Assembly (NCBI GenBank): GCA_016708925.1
Contig: JADJET010000002.1
Span: forward strand, 1-44,009
From: Gammaproteobacteria bacterium
GTDB lineage: Bacteria; Pseudomonadota; Gammaproteobacteria; Pseudomonadales; Porticoccaceae
Length of the DNA stretch: 44,009 nucleotides
Direction of reading: 5' to 3'
Position 1 is the first letter of the stretch; every line of letters begins with the position of its first letter. Of this stretch, positions 21,264 through 32,020 are shown piece by piece. The notes beneath the pieces were generated by a model, which saw only the letters and a program-made list of their open reading frames with translations, was not told the origin of the DNA and did no database searches. Both the position numbers and the translations under genes were made by a program.

Positions 21264-23437
21264 TTAGCTCCTGGCCAGCACAAACGCCCGCACCGCACTG
21301 GCATCGTAGCCCAGCTCGCTGTTCCAGCCGTCGGTCGCCATCGAGTCCACATACAGGTTCTCGCTGAATCCGGCGACCGCGCAGCCGTCGACGGGACAAC
21401 CTGGCGGCAGGTTGTCGTTCAGCAAGTGATTAACAGTGATGCTCAACGGACTGGTGCTACTGGCGACGGGGTCAGCCTTCGCTGTGTACATAGGCTGTCC
21501 CACGGACTACGCCAAAAGAATATTTCGCGAAGCCGTGGGGATGCAGCGCACGCCAGCCGAGCGCGACGCTGTCGTTCGGCTGATAGTGGAGTACGCCGCA
21601 GCAGGGGTCGGCTTCCGCCGCGCCGATGGTGGGCGGCGCGATGTCCGCGAAGCAGTGATTGTTGTCGATGTGCAGCGTGACGATCATGCGATTGCCGCTG
21701 ACCGGGCCCTGTGGTGGACGCGTCCACCGTGTGGATGGTGCCGGGTTGTCGGGGTCGGTGGGCACGGCGTACACGATGCCGAGCGCGGCGATGTCAACCG
21801 GCTGGCCCTTGGCGTCGAACAGATCCACCGCGAACTGGTATTTGCCGCTGGTGTCGGTGCCCACCAGCGCGCCCGCCGCGTTGTAGGTCATGCCGGCGGC
21901 GATACTTTGGCTGGGTATTTTCGCGCTGGCGAAGTGCTGCTGGATTTCCGCGACATCCGGTGGCGTATCCCAGACTCCAGCGGGCGCGACCGACGGAAAG
22001 GGAATCCTGAACAGGTTGGGGAATCTGTGACCCGCGCCATCGTCCGCTTCCACCGGGCCGAGTGTTTCCGGCGACCAGACCGGCATGTCGCCGGTCTGCG
22101 GGCACATCGTGGCGGTAGTAGTGGTGGATCTCCCCGGTCAGGGAAGGAAAGTCCCGCTCGAACCCTGACGCCATGACATCCGGTAGTAGCGCACGCCGAC
22201 GGCTTCCGGGGCGTTGGAAAACCCGGGCGCGGCAGCAGCATGCCTCCCCGGGACGCCCGTCCTGGGTCAGGCCCAGATTGTCGGCCGTGACGCTGCCGAC
22301 AAGGTCTTGCGCGGTGCCATAAATGTTGTTCAGTCCGTGAACCCCGACGGCCGGAAACGCCACCCAGCGGTTCTTGCCGGGGGGGCCGATTACCGGCGGG
22401 CAAGGCGAGCAGGTATGCCCCCAAGGGCTGCTGCTGTAGAGCTTGACCTCGGTACCGCAGCGGTAATTCCACCAGGTGTGGCAGGCGATGGGCGTCGGCG
22501 CATAGATATAGACGTCGAGCCAGCCGAACAATTTCTGCTTGGCCTTGAAGTACAGATCGGGCTGATCGGGGTTGTTACAGCCTTTGAAGAACAGGGTTTG
22601 AAAATGCCCGCACTCGTCGGTTTTGGCGGTGGCGACCCGCTGCATGGTGACGAAACGCGGGTAATACAGGCACAGCAGTGGCCTGATCAGCTCGGCGTGG
22701 TCGATCAGCGCCTGTTGAAATTGCAGGCGGCTGCCCACCTGGGCGCTGTAACGCAGAGCGGTGGCTTGCGGCAACGCGGCCAGTGCCTGCGCCGCGTCGG
22801 GAGTCGCGGTCGGCGGCGCGTGCAGTTGTCGCTGAACAGGCACCATCGCGGCGCGCGCAAACGGCGCCGGATCAGGTCCGGGGATGGGCTCGGGAATCGG
22901 AAATGGAATCGGCCGCAGGACGATGTCACGCAGCCGGTCAATGATCAGGTCGGGCAGTTTGGGCAGGATGATCCACAGGGGATCGACTTCATACACTTCC
23001 ACGCTGGCATCGCATACCGGGAAGTTCTCCAGATTCCGCCAATCAGCACGCGCTTGTAAAGGTTGCCGCGCACGACACAAGCACTGCGCAGCCAGCAGCG
23101 CCAGATATCCGGATAGATGACGAACGGAAGCTCGTGGCGCAGGCTGCCCGGATCAACCCGCAAGAACTGCTCCTGGGCGCCGCGCCGGAGCAGGTCGCCC
23201 AGATCAGCCTGCCGGTCATCGACGCGGGGTCCGGCGACCACGCGCAGCCGGGCGACGGCAGCGGGCGCTTCGAGGTTGAGCTGGGTTTTCTTTTTCGCCC
23301 GCCGGCGCGGACGCCAGCAGGGTGCCTTCGGAAGAAAACACATAGACGTTCAGGGGTGGGAATTTATCTCCGGGCTGGAGATCGATGAGTTGCGTCCGAA
23401 CCGAGATTTGCAGCGAGTTTTTGGTGGATCCAGCCAT
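21264..23437 (-). CDS. Giant-operon protein C, about 725 aa, transthyretin-like N-terminus, function unknown (frameshifted)
   Basis: Start MAGSTKNSLQISVRTQL at 23437, preferred over 23467 because GGAG precedes it by six bases. The early part reads LIDLQPGDKFPPLNVYVFSSEG, then ELPFVIYPDIWRCWLRSACVVRG and DASVEVYEVDPLWIILPKLPDLIIDRLRDIVL. This suggests tandem carboxypeptidase-regulatory/transthyretin-like beta-sandwiches. The middle holds FVTMQRVATAKTDECGHFQTLFFKGC and CHTWWNYRCGTEVKLYS. The end reads ENLYVDSMATDGWNSELGYDASAVRAFVLARS. Frame changes fall near 23290, 23060, 22240, 22130, 22085 and 21495. It has no signal peptide. It is the first gene of the operon and its promoter should lie in 23438-23740. 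Confidence 0.7.
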
Positions 23438-23740
23438 GATCGACTCCGTGTCTTTCTGGTGGTGCATGATGGGTACGGTGCGGACTGCCAGCTACTTATG
23501 GGCGTCCGCTTGCCCGCTTGGTTGTATCGTTCTTGCTACATCCTCAATGTCTGTTGAATGAGTATGCCCTCCATGGACTCCGCTCCGGCAAGCTGGTTCC
23601 GTGAAGCTGGGCAGAAGCTGTGCAATAGGCAGGATGTATCCTCACGACCCCATCACGGCTTGGCGCTGCCATCCCAATTCGAGCGTCGGGAAACAGTTCG
23701 TCGGCGGGCGTCTCCGGCAACCCCCGGGCGGCGGGCAGAC
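23438..23740. other. Intergenic region upstream of the giant-protein operon
   Basis: A 303-base gap between the NAD-kinase-family gene end and protein C start, both minus strand. The half near protein C is AT-richer and carries TTGAGG and GATACA on the minus strand, but at unsuitable spacing. I see no gene here. It presumably contains the operon promoter. Confidence 0.4.
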
Positions 23741-24777
23741 TCAGCAACAACCGCCGCCGGTACCGCCGTCGTAAGGGTCGATCCAGTGGGGCAGCTCGAG
23801 CATCAAACCCTGTTCGGCCGCCAGGCGCAGTACCGCGCGCGGGTCGATCACCCGGGGCCCGGTGCGGGTAACGGTGAGTGTGGCGCGCTGGCCCGGGGCG
23901 AGCGCCCGTTCGCGGTCGCCATCGAAGGCCAGAATGCCGGGGCCTTCGACAAAGGTAGGTGTGCCCAGCGGCAAGCGCGTCGCGCCCCGCACATGGGCGG
24001 AGCGGAACAGCCCCGGCGACACCGGTGCCCGCAGCAGTTGACCGCCTTCACCGTGACCGCAGAAATCCACCCGCACGCCCCAGTCGTCCGCGAATCCGGC
24101 GGGGCACAGCAGCCCGCCGAGCGGCGACATGCCGACCGCGTCGGGTTCGGCGCGGGTGAGCACCAGGGTTTTCATGAACTGAGGCTCGAACGGCCCGAGA
24201 TTGCCGATGCGGTCACCTTGTAAAAACAGCGCGTCGACCAGCGCCAGGTCGGGCGCCTCGCCTTCAATATCGAGATGGACGACCTTGGCACGGGCGCGAC
24301 GACATCGGGCGCGATGCGGCCCGCGGCGATCAGGCCCGCCGCCAAACCGGCGATGGTGGGTTCGATCCAGAGTGGAAACACGTTGTTGGTGCCGGTCGAC
24401 AGCGGCATCAGCACGGCATCCGGCCAGGCCTTGGTGACGGCGCGGCTGGTGCCGTCGCCGCCCAGCACCACGAGCACCCGGCAACCCTGCTCGCGCATCG
24501 CCAGTACCGCAGCCTGGGTGTCTTGCGCGCTGTGGGTGATGGGTGTGCGGACTTCCTCGATCTTCGCCCCGATCTGCAAGTGCTCAACCGCGCTGATCGC
24601 GAGTCGGCGCGGCTCCCAGGCACCAGGATGCGCTCGCAACCGGCGGCTACCGCGCCCCACCACGATGCGGGCGATCTGGTTGCGCTTGCTCTCGTGACTC
24701 ACGGTATCGGCACGCGCGGTGAGGCGGCGGCTGTCACGGCCGGAGAGGGGATTGACGATAATGCCGAGGCCGCCCAT
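23741..24777 (-). CDS. ATP-NAD kinase family protein, AcoX-like (one frameshift)
   Basis: About 345 residues from MGGLGIIVNPLSGRDSRRLTARA. The kinase signature is GCRVLVVLGGDGTSRAVTKAW, followed by LMPLSTGTNNVFPLWIEPTIAGLAAGL, which corresponds to the GGDGT and NNVF elements of AcoX/NAD-kinase relatives. A slip near 24290 (VVAPVPR) joins to AKVVHLDIEGEAPDLALVDALFL, and the C-terminal beta domain follows (TRAEPDAVGMSPLGGLLCP, GPGILAFDGDRERAL). AcoX proteins occur with acetoin dehydrogenase genes elsewhere; here the neighbour is sppA, so the substrate is uncertain. Last gene of the arsC-DUF2069-sppA run. Confidence 0.8.
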
Positions 24778-24853
24778 GGATAAGTCCCTGTGTGCAAGTG
24801 CGCGCATTATAGCGAGGCAGGGCGCGGGTTCTCCGCGTGCAGCGAGCTGCCGG

Positions 24854-26694
24854 TTACAGGCTGCCGCACTCCAGACAGTGCAGAAACACGCCGTGTCGGG
24901 CCGCCGTCATCCAGTCACTGGCCGAACTCCGGACCAGCAGGCGCAGCAACTCGCCAAAGCGCGCGCTGAGCGATGTGGCGGGAGCGACGCTACCCGCTTG
25001 GGGAAGCTCACCGCTCTCCATCAACTGGCGGATGAAGCGTTCACGGAAATCCAGCGGCGGTTCGATCGGCACGGTCTCATAGTTTTCGACACCGGCGCGG
25101 TGCGCGGCAGCCACGGCGGCATCGAGGGTGCCCAGATGATCCACCAGCCCGCGCTCCAGAGCCCGGCGGCCGGTCCAGACGCGGCCTCGGCGATGCCATC
25201 AACCGTCGCGACATCCATATCCCGACCGGTCGCCACCAGGCTCACGAAACGCCGGTATAGATTGTCCACGCTGCCCTGGATGAGGCGCGCGGCCGGCTCG
25301 CTCATGGGGCGGTCGAGGCGCAGCGCGCCGGCGAATGGACTGGTGCCGACGCCGTCGTTGTGGATGCCGACGGCGGCGAGGGTGTCCTCGAACGTGGGCA
25401 CCATCCCGAACACCCCGATGGAGCCGGTGATGGTGGTGGGTTCGGCCCAGATTTCGTCGGCTTCCGCTGCAATCCAGTAACCGCCGGAGGCGGCGACGGT
25501 GCCATGGATACCACCACCGGAATCCCCTCGGCCCGGGTCGCCAACAATTCCGGCGGACCAGATCGGCGGCGAGCGCTGCCGCCGGACTGTCGATACGCAG
25601 CACCAGAGCCTTGATGGCGGCTTTTTCACGGGTCTGGCGAATCAGCCACCAGCTGTCGCCGCCGATGGCGCCGGCCTGCTGGTCGCCGTCGTACATCACC
25701 CCGCTGGCGACGAGCACACCGATTTTCGGCCGTCCAGCGTTTGCGGGCGTGCGCAGGTTGAGGTGAGCCAGGTATTCACGCAATTCCACATAGCCGTAAT
25801 CGCGCTCGTCGCCACCCTTGCCGGCGAGCGCCCGCAACCGCACCAATATTTCGGGACGGGTGCTGACGTGATCGACGAGACCGGATTGCCGCGCCAGTTG
25901 CGCGCCATCGCCATTGGCCGCGGCGAGTTTGGTGTCCGCATGATCCACATAGTCGTCGATGGCGCCAGCCGCCAAGTGGCGGCGCCCCTCGATTCCGGTG
26001 GCGACCGCGTGCCAGAGCTCCGCCAGCCAGGCGCGAGTGTGTTCCCGCGAGGCATCCGACATTCCGGTGCCGATGAAGGGCTCGACCGCATCCTTGTAAG
26101 TGCCGACCCGGAACACATGAAGTTGATGCGCAGTTTGTCGAGCGCTTCCTTGAAATACAGGTGGTAGCTGCCGAGGCCGGTGAGCAGCACGTTGCCGAAC
26201 GGGTTGAGGTGGATTTCATCCGCGAAGCTGGCCAGATAGTACTGTGACTGGGTGTAACTGTCGCCGATCGCAATCACGGGTTTGCCGCCGGCGCGGAAGG
26301 CGGCCAGTGCCTGACCCACGGTTTCCAGCTTGTCGAGGCCGCCGCCTGCCAGCTCGTCCAGTTCCAGCGCGATGCCGGTGATGCGGGGGTCCGTCGCAGC
26401 GGCGCCGATGGCTTCCACCAGATCCGCGACGCGGGTTTCCGGCGCGGGTCCACCACCAGGCCCCAACAGCTCGCGGGGATCCGCATAGGAGCGCTGTTCC
26501 ACCAGCGTTCCGGTGGGCGCAATGCGCAGCAGAGCGTGCTCCGGCAACGGCTTGAGTTCGCCGCCAAACAGGCTGGCCAGCATCGCGATAAAGATCAACA
26601 GCAGCAGGGTGCTGAGCACGGTGCGCGCGATCCGCACCAAACTGCCGAGAAAGCGCAACAGGCGGCGCAACATGCCAGGCTTCTTGTCACTCAC
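24854..26694 (-). CDS. sppA: Signal peptide peptidase SppA, 67-kDa type (frameshifted)
   Basis: Membrane-anchored protease that degrades cleaved signal peptides. GTG 26694 is chosen because AGGAGA precedes it and the protein then opens SDKKPGMLRRLLRFLG, followed by a single membrane helix (TVLSTLLLLIFIAMLASLF). The N-terminal half carries ITGIALELDELAGGGLDKL, SQYYLASFADEIHLNPFG and FRVGTYKDAVEPF (the Lys general base). The C-terminal half carries IGVLVASGVMYDGDQ, ALVLRIDSP, TVAASGGYWIAAEADEI (the Ser nucleophile) and TGSIGVFGMVPTFEDTL. About 613 residues, normal for the tandem-repeat type. Frame changes at about 26115, 25560, 25500 and 25150. Its start overlaps the DUF2069 gene end by eight bases. 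Confidence 0.88.
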
Positions 26695-27103
26695 GCGGAC
26701 TATCTCCTGTGCTGTCGGCATCGCGCAGTTGTTGTTTGCGCCAGCGGGTGAGCAACATCGCCGCCACGAACAGGGTGACTACGGCGATCATGGCGACCAC
26801 GTCGAAAGGCGTGCGGTCCGGGGCAAACAGGCGCACCGTGATCACGCAAAAATACAGCAGGCATACGAAGCACAGCAGGGCGAGACTGCGGGGGTCGCTG
26901 CGCCACGCACCGGGGACAAAAATCAGCAACGGGAGCAGGGCAGGGAGCAACATCATTGGGGAGGTGGTGCCGCTCAGCATCCGACTGGCGATGGCGCCGA
27001 TCAGCAGCACCAGGCTGCCCAGCGTCAGCCAGCGCGCGGCGGTGACGCGCTGTGCGAGTTGCGCCGCCGTCAGGTGTTTGCGGACGCGGCGTGCGCGGCT
27101 CAA
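26687..27103 (-). CDS. DUF2069 inner-membrane protein
   Basis: 138 residues with four hydrophobic segments: WLTLGSLVLLIGAIASRML, MMLLPALLPLLIFVPGAW, LALLCFVCLLYFCVITVRLF and DVVAMIAVVTLFVAAMLLTRWR. The tail is short and charged. This size and pattern, directly after an arsC-type gene, is typical of DUF2069 proteins in Gammaproteobacteria. Function unknown. Its ATG overlaps the ArsC stop (ATGA), and its end overlaps sppA, so the genes are co-translated. Confidence 0.85.
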   Translation of the reverse strand: MSRARRVRKHLTAAQLAQRVTAARWLTLGSLVLLIGAIASRMLSGTTSPMMLLPALLPLLIFVPGAWRSDPRSLALLCFVCLLYFCVITVRLFAPDRTPFDVVAMIAVVTLFVAAMLLTRWRKQQLRDADSTGDSPRE

Positions 27104-27444
27104 AGGATTTCCAGCACGTTCTCGGGCGGGCGGCCGATGGCCGCGCGCGCGCCGGCCACCACGATGGGTCGCTCGATCAGTCTGGGATGCGCGACCATGG
27201 CGGCAATCAGTTGCGCCTCGGTGCAGTCGGCGCGGTCGAGTCCGGCGCTTTGGTATTCCGGTTCGCCTTTGCGCACCAGCTGCCGCGCCTCAATACCCAG
27301 TTTGCGCAGCAATTCGCGCAGGGTGGCGGCATCGGGCGGCGTATCCAGGTACTGAATCACTTGCGGCTCGATGCCGCGCGCGCGCAGCAATTCCAGCGTC
27401 TGCCGCGATTTGGTACAGCGGGAGTTGTGGTAGATGGTCACCAT
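27100..27444 (-). CDS. ArsC-family (glutaredoxin-type) arsenate reductase-like protein
   Basis: 114 residues: MVTIYHNSRCTKSRQTLELLRARGIEP carries the single N-terminal active-site Cys (CTKS). It continues VIQYLDTPPD, LLRKLGIEARQLVRKGEPEY and MVAHPRLIERPIVVAGARAAIGRPPENVLEIL, the Arg pattern (LIERPIV) of the family. I use the second ATG because the family starts VTIYHN. As with E. coli YfgD, the actual substrate may not be arsenate; no arsR, arsB or acr3 gene is nearby. First gene of the minus-strand run, divergent from yihY. Confidence 0.9.
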   Translation of the reverse strand: MVTIYHNSRCTKSRQTLELLRARGIEPQVIQYLDTPPDAATLRELLRKLGIEARQLVRKGEPEYQSAGLDRADCTEAQLIAAMVAHPRLIERPIVVAGARAAIGRPPENVLEIL

Positions 27445-27520
27445 GGCCTGTGTAGAATGCATCGGCAGAGACGATGGGTATTCTAACAGGCTGCTGAAAA
27501 GCTGCTGCGGGGGAGCCGGT
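27445..27520. promoter_or_regulatory. Divergent promoter region, arsC-like / yihY
   Basis: The 76-base region between the divergent starts contains TAGAAT on the plus strand (27453-27458) and TAGAAT on the minus strand (27480-27485), both plausible -10 boxes in opposite directions. No clear -35 partners. Confidence 0.4.
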
Positions 27521-28806
27521 TTGACTGATTGGCAGCAGCGTATCCGGAACCTGGCGGCGACTGGCTGGGCGTTTCTGTGCCATCTGGCGCGCCGTTATCA
27601 CGCCGATGGTTGCCAGACCCGGGCCGCCGCGCTCACCTACGTCACATTATTTGCCGTGGTGCCCTTGCTGACGTTGACCTTCGCCGCATTTTCGCTGGTC
27701 CCGTCCCTGGGCGAAGCCGGCGCGAAGATTCAACAGTTGTTGCTGGATGCGCTGGTGCCGGCGGGCAATCCGGAAGTGACCGACTATCTGTTCGATTTCG
27801 CTCGCCGCGCGCGTTCGCTGAGTACTGCGGGAGGGCTGGTGCTGGTGGTCACCACGCTGTTCATGCTGCGCACGATCGAGCGAACTTTGACCATATCTGG
27901 GGCATCCCGGACCATCGGCGCGGTCCGGCCGACTTCCTGCGCTATTGGGCCGTGTTGACGCTGGGTCCGGTGCTGTTTGGCGCCGGTCTGGCGCTGCACA
28001 CCTACCTGGTGGCGTTGCAGGCGCTGGTGGATGGCGTGGATGTTCTGGGCATCTCGAGGTTGATACTGGTGTATTTGCCCGCACTGCTGAGCTGGAGCGC
28101 CTTCACGCTGCTGTTTTCGGCGCTGCCCCGCGCTCCGGTGCCGCTGCGCTGGGCGCTGACCGGCGGACTCGTCACCACCGGATTGCTGTACGCCGCCCGA
28201 TTCTTGTTCGGTGCCATCGTCACCAACAGCAATTACCACACGGTTTACGGCGCTTTTGCGGCGTTGCCGGTGTTTCTGCTGTGGATTCATCTGTGCTGGC
28301 TGATCGTGCTGGGCGGAGCGGAACTGGTGCGCTCGCTCGATACATTCAACGACACCCGGCGCGATCGCAAACTGTCTGATCTGTTCGCGACGCTGGTGGT
28401 GATGGGACTGTGCGTAAGTGCGCAAGCCACCGGGGCGGCCGTTGTCGATCGCGACGTCCTGCGCGCCGGCGTCACGGAGGCCCAATGGCGGCGTCTGCGG
28501 ACGCTGCTGCTGGAGCACCACATTCTCGCGATGACGACCGCCGACGGCTACGTGCTGGCGCGCGACCCGGCCCAGATTTCCGTGGCGCAGCTGGCGACGC
28601 TGGTGCCCGGCGATGTCTTTGGCGAGCGGTCGCGGGTATTGCCGGCGCGGATGCGTTCGGTTCATTGGGCCGCACGGATGGAAACCCTGTTGCAAGCCAG
28701 CCGCGACGCGGCACACAGCCATCTGAAGCTTTCCCTGGAGGAGTTATTCGATGCCGATCAGACAGTCTTCCCGCGCAACGACAACGGTATTGCCCCGCGT
28801 GCGTGA
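27521..28806 (+). CDS. YihY/BrkB-family inner-membrane protein (one frameshift)
   Basis: TTG 27521 with GGGGGAG upstream starts TDWQQRIRNLAATGWAFLCHL. It is followed by RYHADGCQTRAAALTYVTLFAVVPLLTLTFA, the signature first helices of the family. One slip near 27886 separates MLRTIERT from (F)DHIWGIP, then DFLRYWAVLTLGPVLFGAGL, YLPALLSWSAFTLLFSALPRAPV, NSNYHTVYGAFAALPVFLLWIHLCWLIVLGGAEL. Six membrane helices in total and a cytosolic C-terminal domain of about 130 residues with a winged-helix-like LRTLLLEHHILAMTTADGYVLARDP. Once called ribonuclease BN; the true role is unknown. About 428 residues. Confidence 0.9.
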
Positions 28807-29266
28807 ACCAATCCGCATTCGCTCGATGGTGTTCGCTGTAATGGCGGTGCTGACAGCCTGTGCGCGGCCGGATGCCAGTTACCCGCTCCTGGATGGCGGT
28901 AGTCTGGATTTCGCAAAACTGAAGGGTAGGGTGGTGTTCATCAACTACTGGGCCGAGTGGTGCGCGCCGTGCCGCGAGGAAATCCCCGCGTTCAACGCGT
29001 TCGCCGCCGCGCACCCGGATCAGGTTCAGGTGCTGTCGGTCAACTTCGACGAAGTAGGCGTCGATGCGCTGGCGACGCAAGCGCGCGGGCTCGGCATCGA
29101 ATTCCCGACCCTGCTGCGCGATCCGCGTTCGGAATTTGGCGTGCCGCCGCCCATGGGCCTGCCGGAAACCCTGGTGCTGGATCGCGGCGGAAAGTTGCTG
29201 CGCGTGCTGGCTGGCCCGCAGACCCGCGCGGATCTGGAAGCGGTACTCGCGGGGATTTCGCCCTGA
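28751..29266 (+). CDS. TlpA/ResA-like thiol:disulfide lipoprotein
   Basis: 171 residues. The start at 28751 has a strong GGAGGAG seven bases upstream and overlaps the yihY 3' end by 56 bases; an internal ATG at 28826 has no ribosome site. The N-terminus is Arg-rich, followed by MVFAVMAVLTACARPD with a lipobox (LTAC), so a periplasm-facing lipoprotein is likely. The thioredoxin fold shows FINYWAEWCAPCREEIPAFN (CAPC active site), VQVLSVNFDEV and the cis-Pro region GLPETLVLDRGGKLLRVLAG. It would reduce or isomerise disulfides, for example in cytochrome c maturation or oxidative protection; no ccm genes are near. Confidence 0.88.
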   Translation: MPIRQSSRATTTVLPRVREPIRIRSMVFAVMAVLTACARPDASYPLLDGGSLDFAKLKGRVVFINYWAEWCAPCREEIPAFNAFAAAHPDQVQVLSVNFDEVGVDALATQARGLGIEFPTLLRDPRSEFGVPPPMGLPETLVLDRGGKLLRVLAGPQTRADLEAVLAGISP

Positions 29267-29336
29267 CGTGGCCACAGCTGTTCAGGCCCAGCCCGGGGCG
29301 TGATACTGACCATCGCAATGGCCTACGGAGACCGAC

Positions 29337-29559
29337 GTGGCAGCACACAAACCGTCACTGGTCGCGGCGCCGGACCGCGGCTGGTTTCCGGTTATCGAAT
29401 TCGCGCAACTGCCCGTGGACAAACCCACGGGTGTCAGCACGCTCGGCGAACGCGACCTGGTGCAGTCGATGCACAAAATCTACGAGATATCGGATGGCTG
29501 CACCTTTACGTTTGGTGGCCCCCGGCGAGCTCGCCCGGTTGAATCAGGATAATCAGTAA
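29337..29559 (+). CDS. Small hypothetical protein (frameshifted)
   Basis: GTG 29337 with GGAG upstream opens AAHKPSLVAAPDRGWFPVIEF, then QLPVDKPTGVSTLGERDLVQSM and YEISDGCTFTF. A slip near 29515 gives the better end VAPGELARLNQDNQ with TAA at 29557-29559. About 73 residues, soluble, no family recognised. It ends 20 bases before the convergent helicase gene end. Confidence 0.5.
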
Positions 29560-29579
29560 CCTCGGGCAACCAAACCCTG

Positions 29580-31661
29580 TCAGTTGTCATCCGACGGGGG
29601 GGAACCGTCGCTCTCCGGCTTGCGTTTACGAGGCGCGGCCAGGCCGATTTTGCCCGTTGTGCTCGCAAATTTGGGTGTTGCAGCGGCTTTGGTTTTGGAC
29701 TTGGCCTTGCCCGCCGCCTTGGTTTTACTCGCGAACGCAGTTTTCCCGACTGACTTTGATTTGCCGTCAAACTTGGCTTTGCCGTCGAACTTGGGTTTGT
29801 CCCCGGCCTTGGGCCGGTCCGATGGTCGCGCCACCGGCCTAGTATCGCCGGGCGGCGGGGGCGCGGTGTCGACTTTGGGGCGGAACGTGCGCGTTGTGCC
29901 ATCGGTCGCGACCTCGCGCGGCGCGCGCGGCGATGAATTCCACGTCGCGGTTCCCGCCAGGCGACTGATGTTGAGGGGCTGCCCGCCGACCCGGACGCGC
30001 TTCAGCAACTCCAGAATTTCCTTGGGCATGCCGACCGGCAGATCGACGGTGCTGTAATCATCGTGAATCTTGATGCGGCCAATGAACTTGCTGTCGATGC
30101 TCGCCTCGTTGGCGATGGCGCCCACCAGATTGCCCGCCTTGATGCCCAGCGCATGACCGACTTCGACACGGTAGGACTCGAGCTCGGGTTCCGCGCCAGT
30201 CCACTGCGCGCTTGGTTCGGGATTGCGCGATCGGGACGGGCGGCGGTCGGAGTCCTGCTCGGAGCCGGAGAAGGGCTCATCGGGACGAATTTTCCTGGGT
30301 CGCGGCGGTTCGCGGTCCGGCTTCAGCAGCAGGGGTTCGCCGCCGTGCAAGAGCAGGGTGAGGGCAGCGCCGATGGCTTGGGGCTCCAGCGAGTTCTGCT
30401 CCTGATATTCCTCGAGCACGCGCTGGTACAGCGCCAGAGTGGGGGCGTTATCGGTATCGGCGAACACCGCATCGAGTCGTGCGCGAAAGCGCTCGATGCG
30501 CCGTGCGTTGACGGCATCCACGCCGGGCAACGGCATTTCCGATGCGCTGCCGGGTGGCGCGCTCGATGGCTGGGCATGCGGGCCTCCCGCGGCGCCACGA
30601 ACAGGATCGCCTCGCCGCTGCGGCCGGCGCGCCCCGTGCGGCCAATGCGATGCACATAGGCTTCAGTGTCGTAGGGGATGTCGTAGTTGATGACGTGGCT
30701 GATGCGCTCCACATCGAGGCCGCGCGCGGCACATCGGTGGCGACCACCAGATCGAGCTGGCCGGTTTTGAGCCGGTTCACGGTCTGCTCGCGCTGTGCTG
30801 GGGGATGTCGCCGGACAGCGGCGCCGCCGTGTGGCCCTGCGCGCAGCAGGTAGTCGGCGATTTGCTGGGTTTCGATCTTGGTGCGCACGAACACCAGCAC
30901 GCCTTCGTAGGGAGTGGTCTCCAGGATGCGCGCCAGCGCGTCGCGCTTGGTCACGCCGCCGACCCGCCAGTAGCGCTGGCGGATGGTTTCAGCAGTGGTG
31001 GTGAGCGCCTTGATCGACACTTCCTGCGGATCTTTCAGATGCTTTTGCGCGATGCGCTTGAATCACATCCGGCATGGTGGCGGAGAACAGCGCCAACTGC
31101 CGGGTCGGCGGGGATTCCGAGAGGATCCATTCGACGTCGTCGATAAAGCCCATGCGCAGCATTTCGTCGGCTTCATCGAGCACCAGCGCCGACAGACCGG
31201 ACAAATCGAGCGTACTGCGGCGCATATGGTCCATGATCCGCCCCGGTGTACCCACCACCACCTGGGTGCCGCGCCGCAGCGCCTTGAGCTGCTCGCCGAA
31301 GCCCTGCCCGCCGTACACCGCCAGTACCCGCAAGCCGGGCAAATGGGCACCGTAGCGCGTGAAGGCTTCCGCGACCTGCTGTGCCAGCTCGCGCGTCGGC
31401 GCCAGCACCAGCACCTGCACAGGGTCGCGAGGTATCGATGTGCGCCAGCAGCGGTAATGCGAAAGCGGCGGTTTTGCCGGTGCCGGTTTGTGCCTGACCG
31501 AGTACGTCGGACCCCGCCAGCAGGTGCGGAATGATGCGCGCCTGAATCGGAGAGGGCGTTTCGTAACCGAGCTCGCTGACCGCGGCGAGCAAGGGGGCAG
31601 GTAAATTCAGGTCAGCGAACGTCGGTTCGAAAGTCGGTTCGGCGGTGGTTTCGGTGTTCAT
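29580..31661 (-). CDS. DEAD-box RNA helicase, DeaD/CsdA type (frameshifted)
   Basis: ATP-dependent RNA helicase of ribosome assembly and cold adaptation. Motifs in order: Q motif FADLNLPAPLLAAVSELGYETPSPIQ, AQTGTGKT, PTRELA, GTPGR, VLDEADEM, ALFSATMP, VLVFVRTK, HRIGRTGRAGR. A DbpA-type RNA-binding domain follows (YRVEVGHALGIKAGNLVGAIANEA, FIGRIKIHDDYSTVDLPVGMP). The C-terminal tail is long and basic, with repeats of FDGK and SKTKAAGKAK, ending SPPSDDN. About 694 codons. Slips at about 31425, 31060, 30800, 30735 and 30570. ATG 31661 is the only start in frame with the Q motif. The C-terminal lysine-rich tail is longer than in E. coli DeaD. Confidence 0.88.
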
Positions 31662-32020
31662 GATGTCGGGTATCCGTAGTCCGCAGGCAAAGAGCGCGTC
31701 GCCGGTGTGCGCAGGATACTCCCGGGAGTATTTCGGCAGACCAGGACGAGCGATAAGTTACGGATTTCACTCGGGGTGAGCGCGCCGAGCCTTGCACGGA
31801 AACCGGGGGTTTCAAATCGTCCTTAAACGATCAATCGGAGTCTTTCGGCACAAAATAGCGAGTGATCCGCGTTCCATCCGCAGCCTGCTGTGTCGATCAG
31901 CGGGCAGTGGGGCGCGGATTAAACCCGATATGCAGGTCATAAGGCCAGCAACGTGACGAAAAAAGCTCCGGCCAGGATCAGCTCGGCAAGAATGGTAACG
32001 AGCCACAGTGCACAGATCGC
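31662..32020. other. Long leader region upstream of the helicase gene
   Basis: A 359-base region on the minus strand between the dehydrogenase stop and the helicase start. E. coli deaD also has a very long untranslated leader involved in its control, so a regulatory leader is plausible here. The part next to 32020 continues the dehydrogenase frame as a hydrophobic peptide (separate entry). I see no other gene. Confidence 0.4.
31937..32020 (-). other. In-frame hydrophobic extension after the dehydrogenase stop codon
   Basis: Directly after the TGA at 32021-32023, the same frame continues for 27 codons (AICALWLVTILAELILAGAF, then FVTLLAL) to a TGA at 31937-31939. It is a textbook membrane helix but has no ATG, GTG or TTG start suited to separate translation. 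Either the first TGA is a read error or is read through at some rate, or it is chance. Confidence 0.4.
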
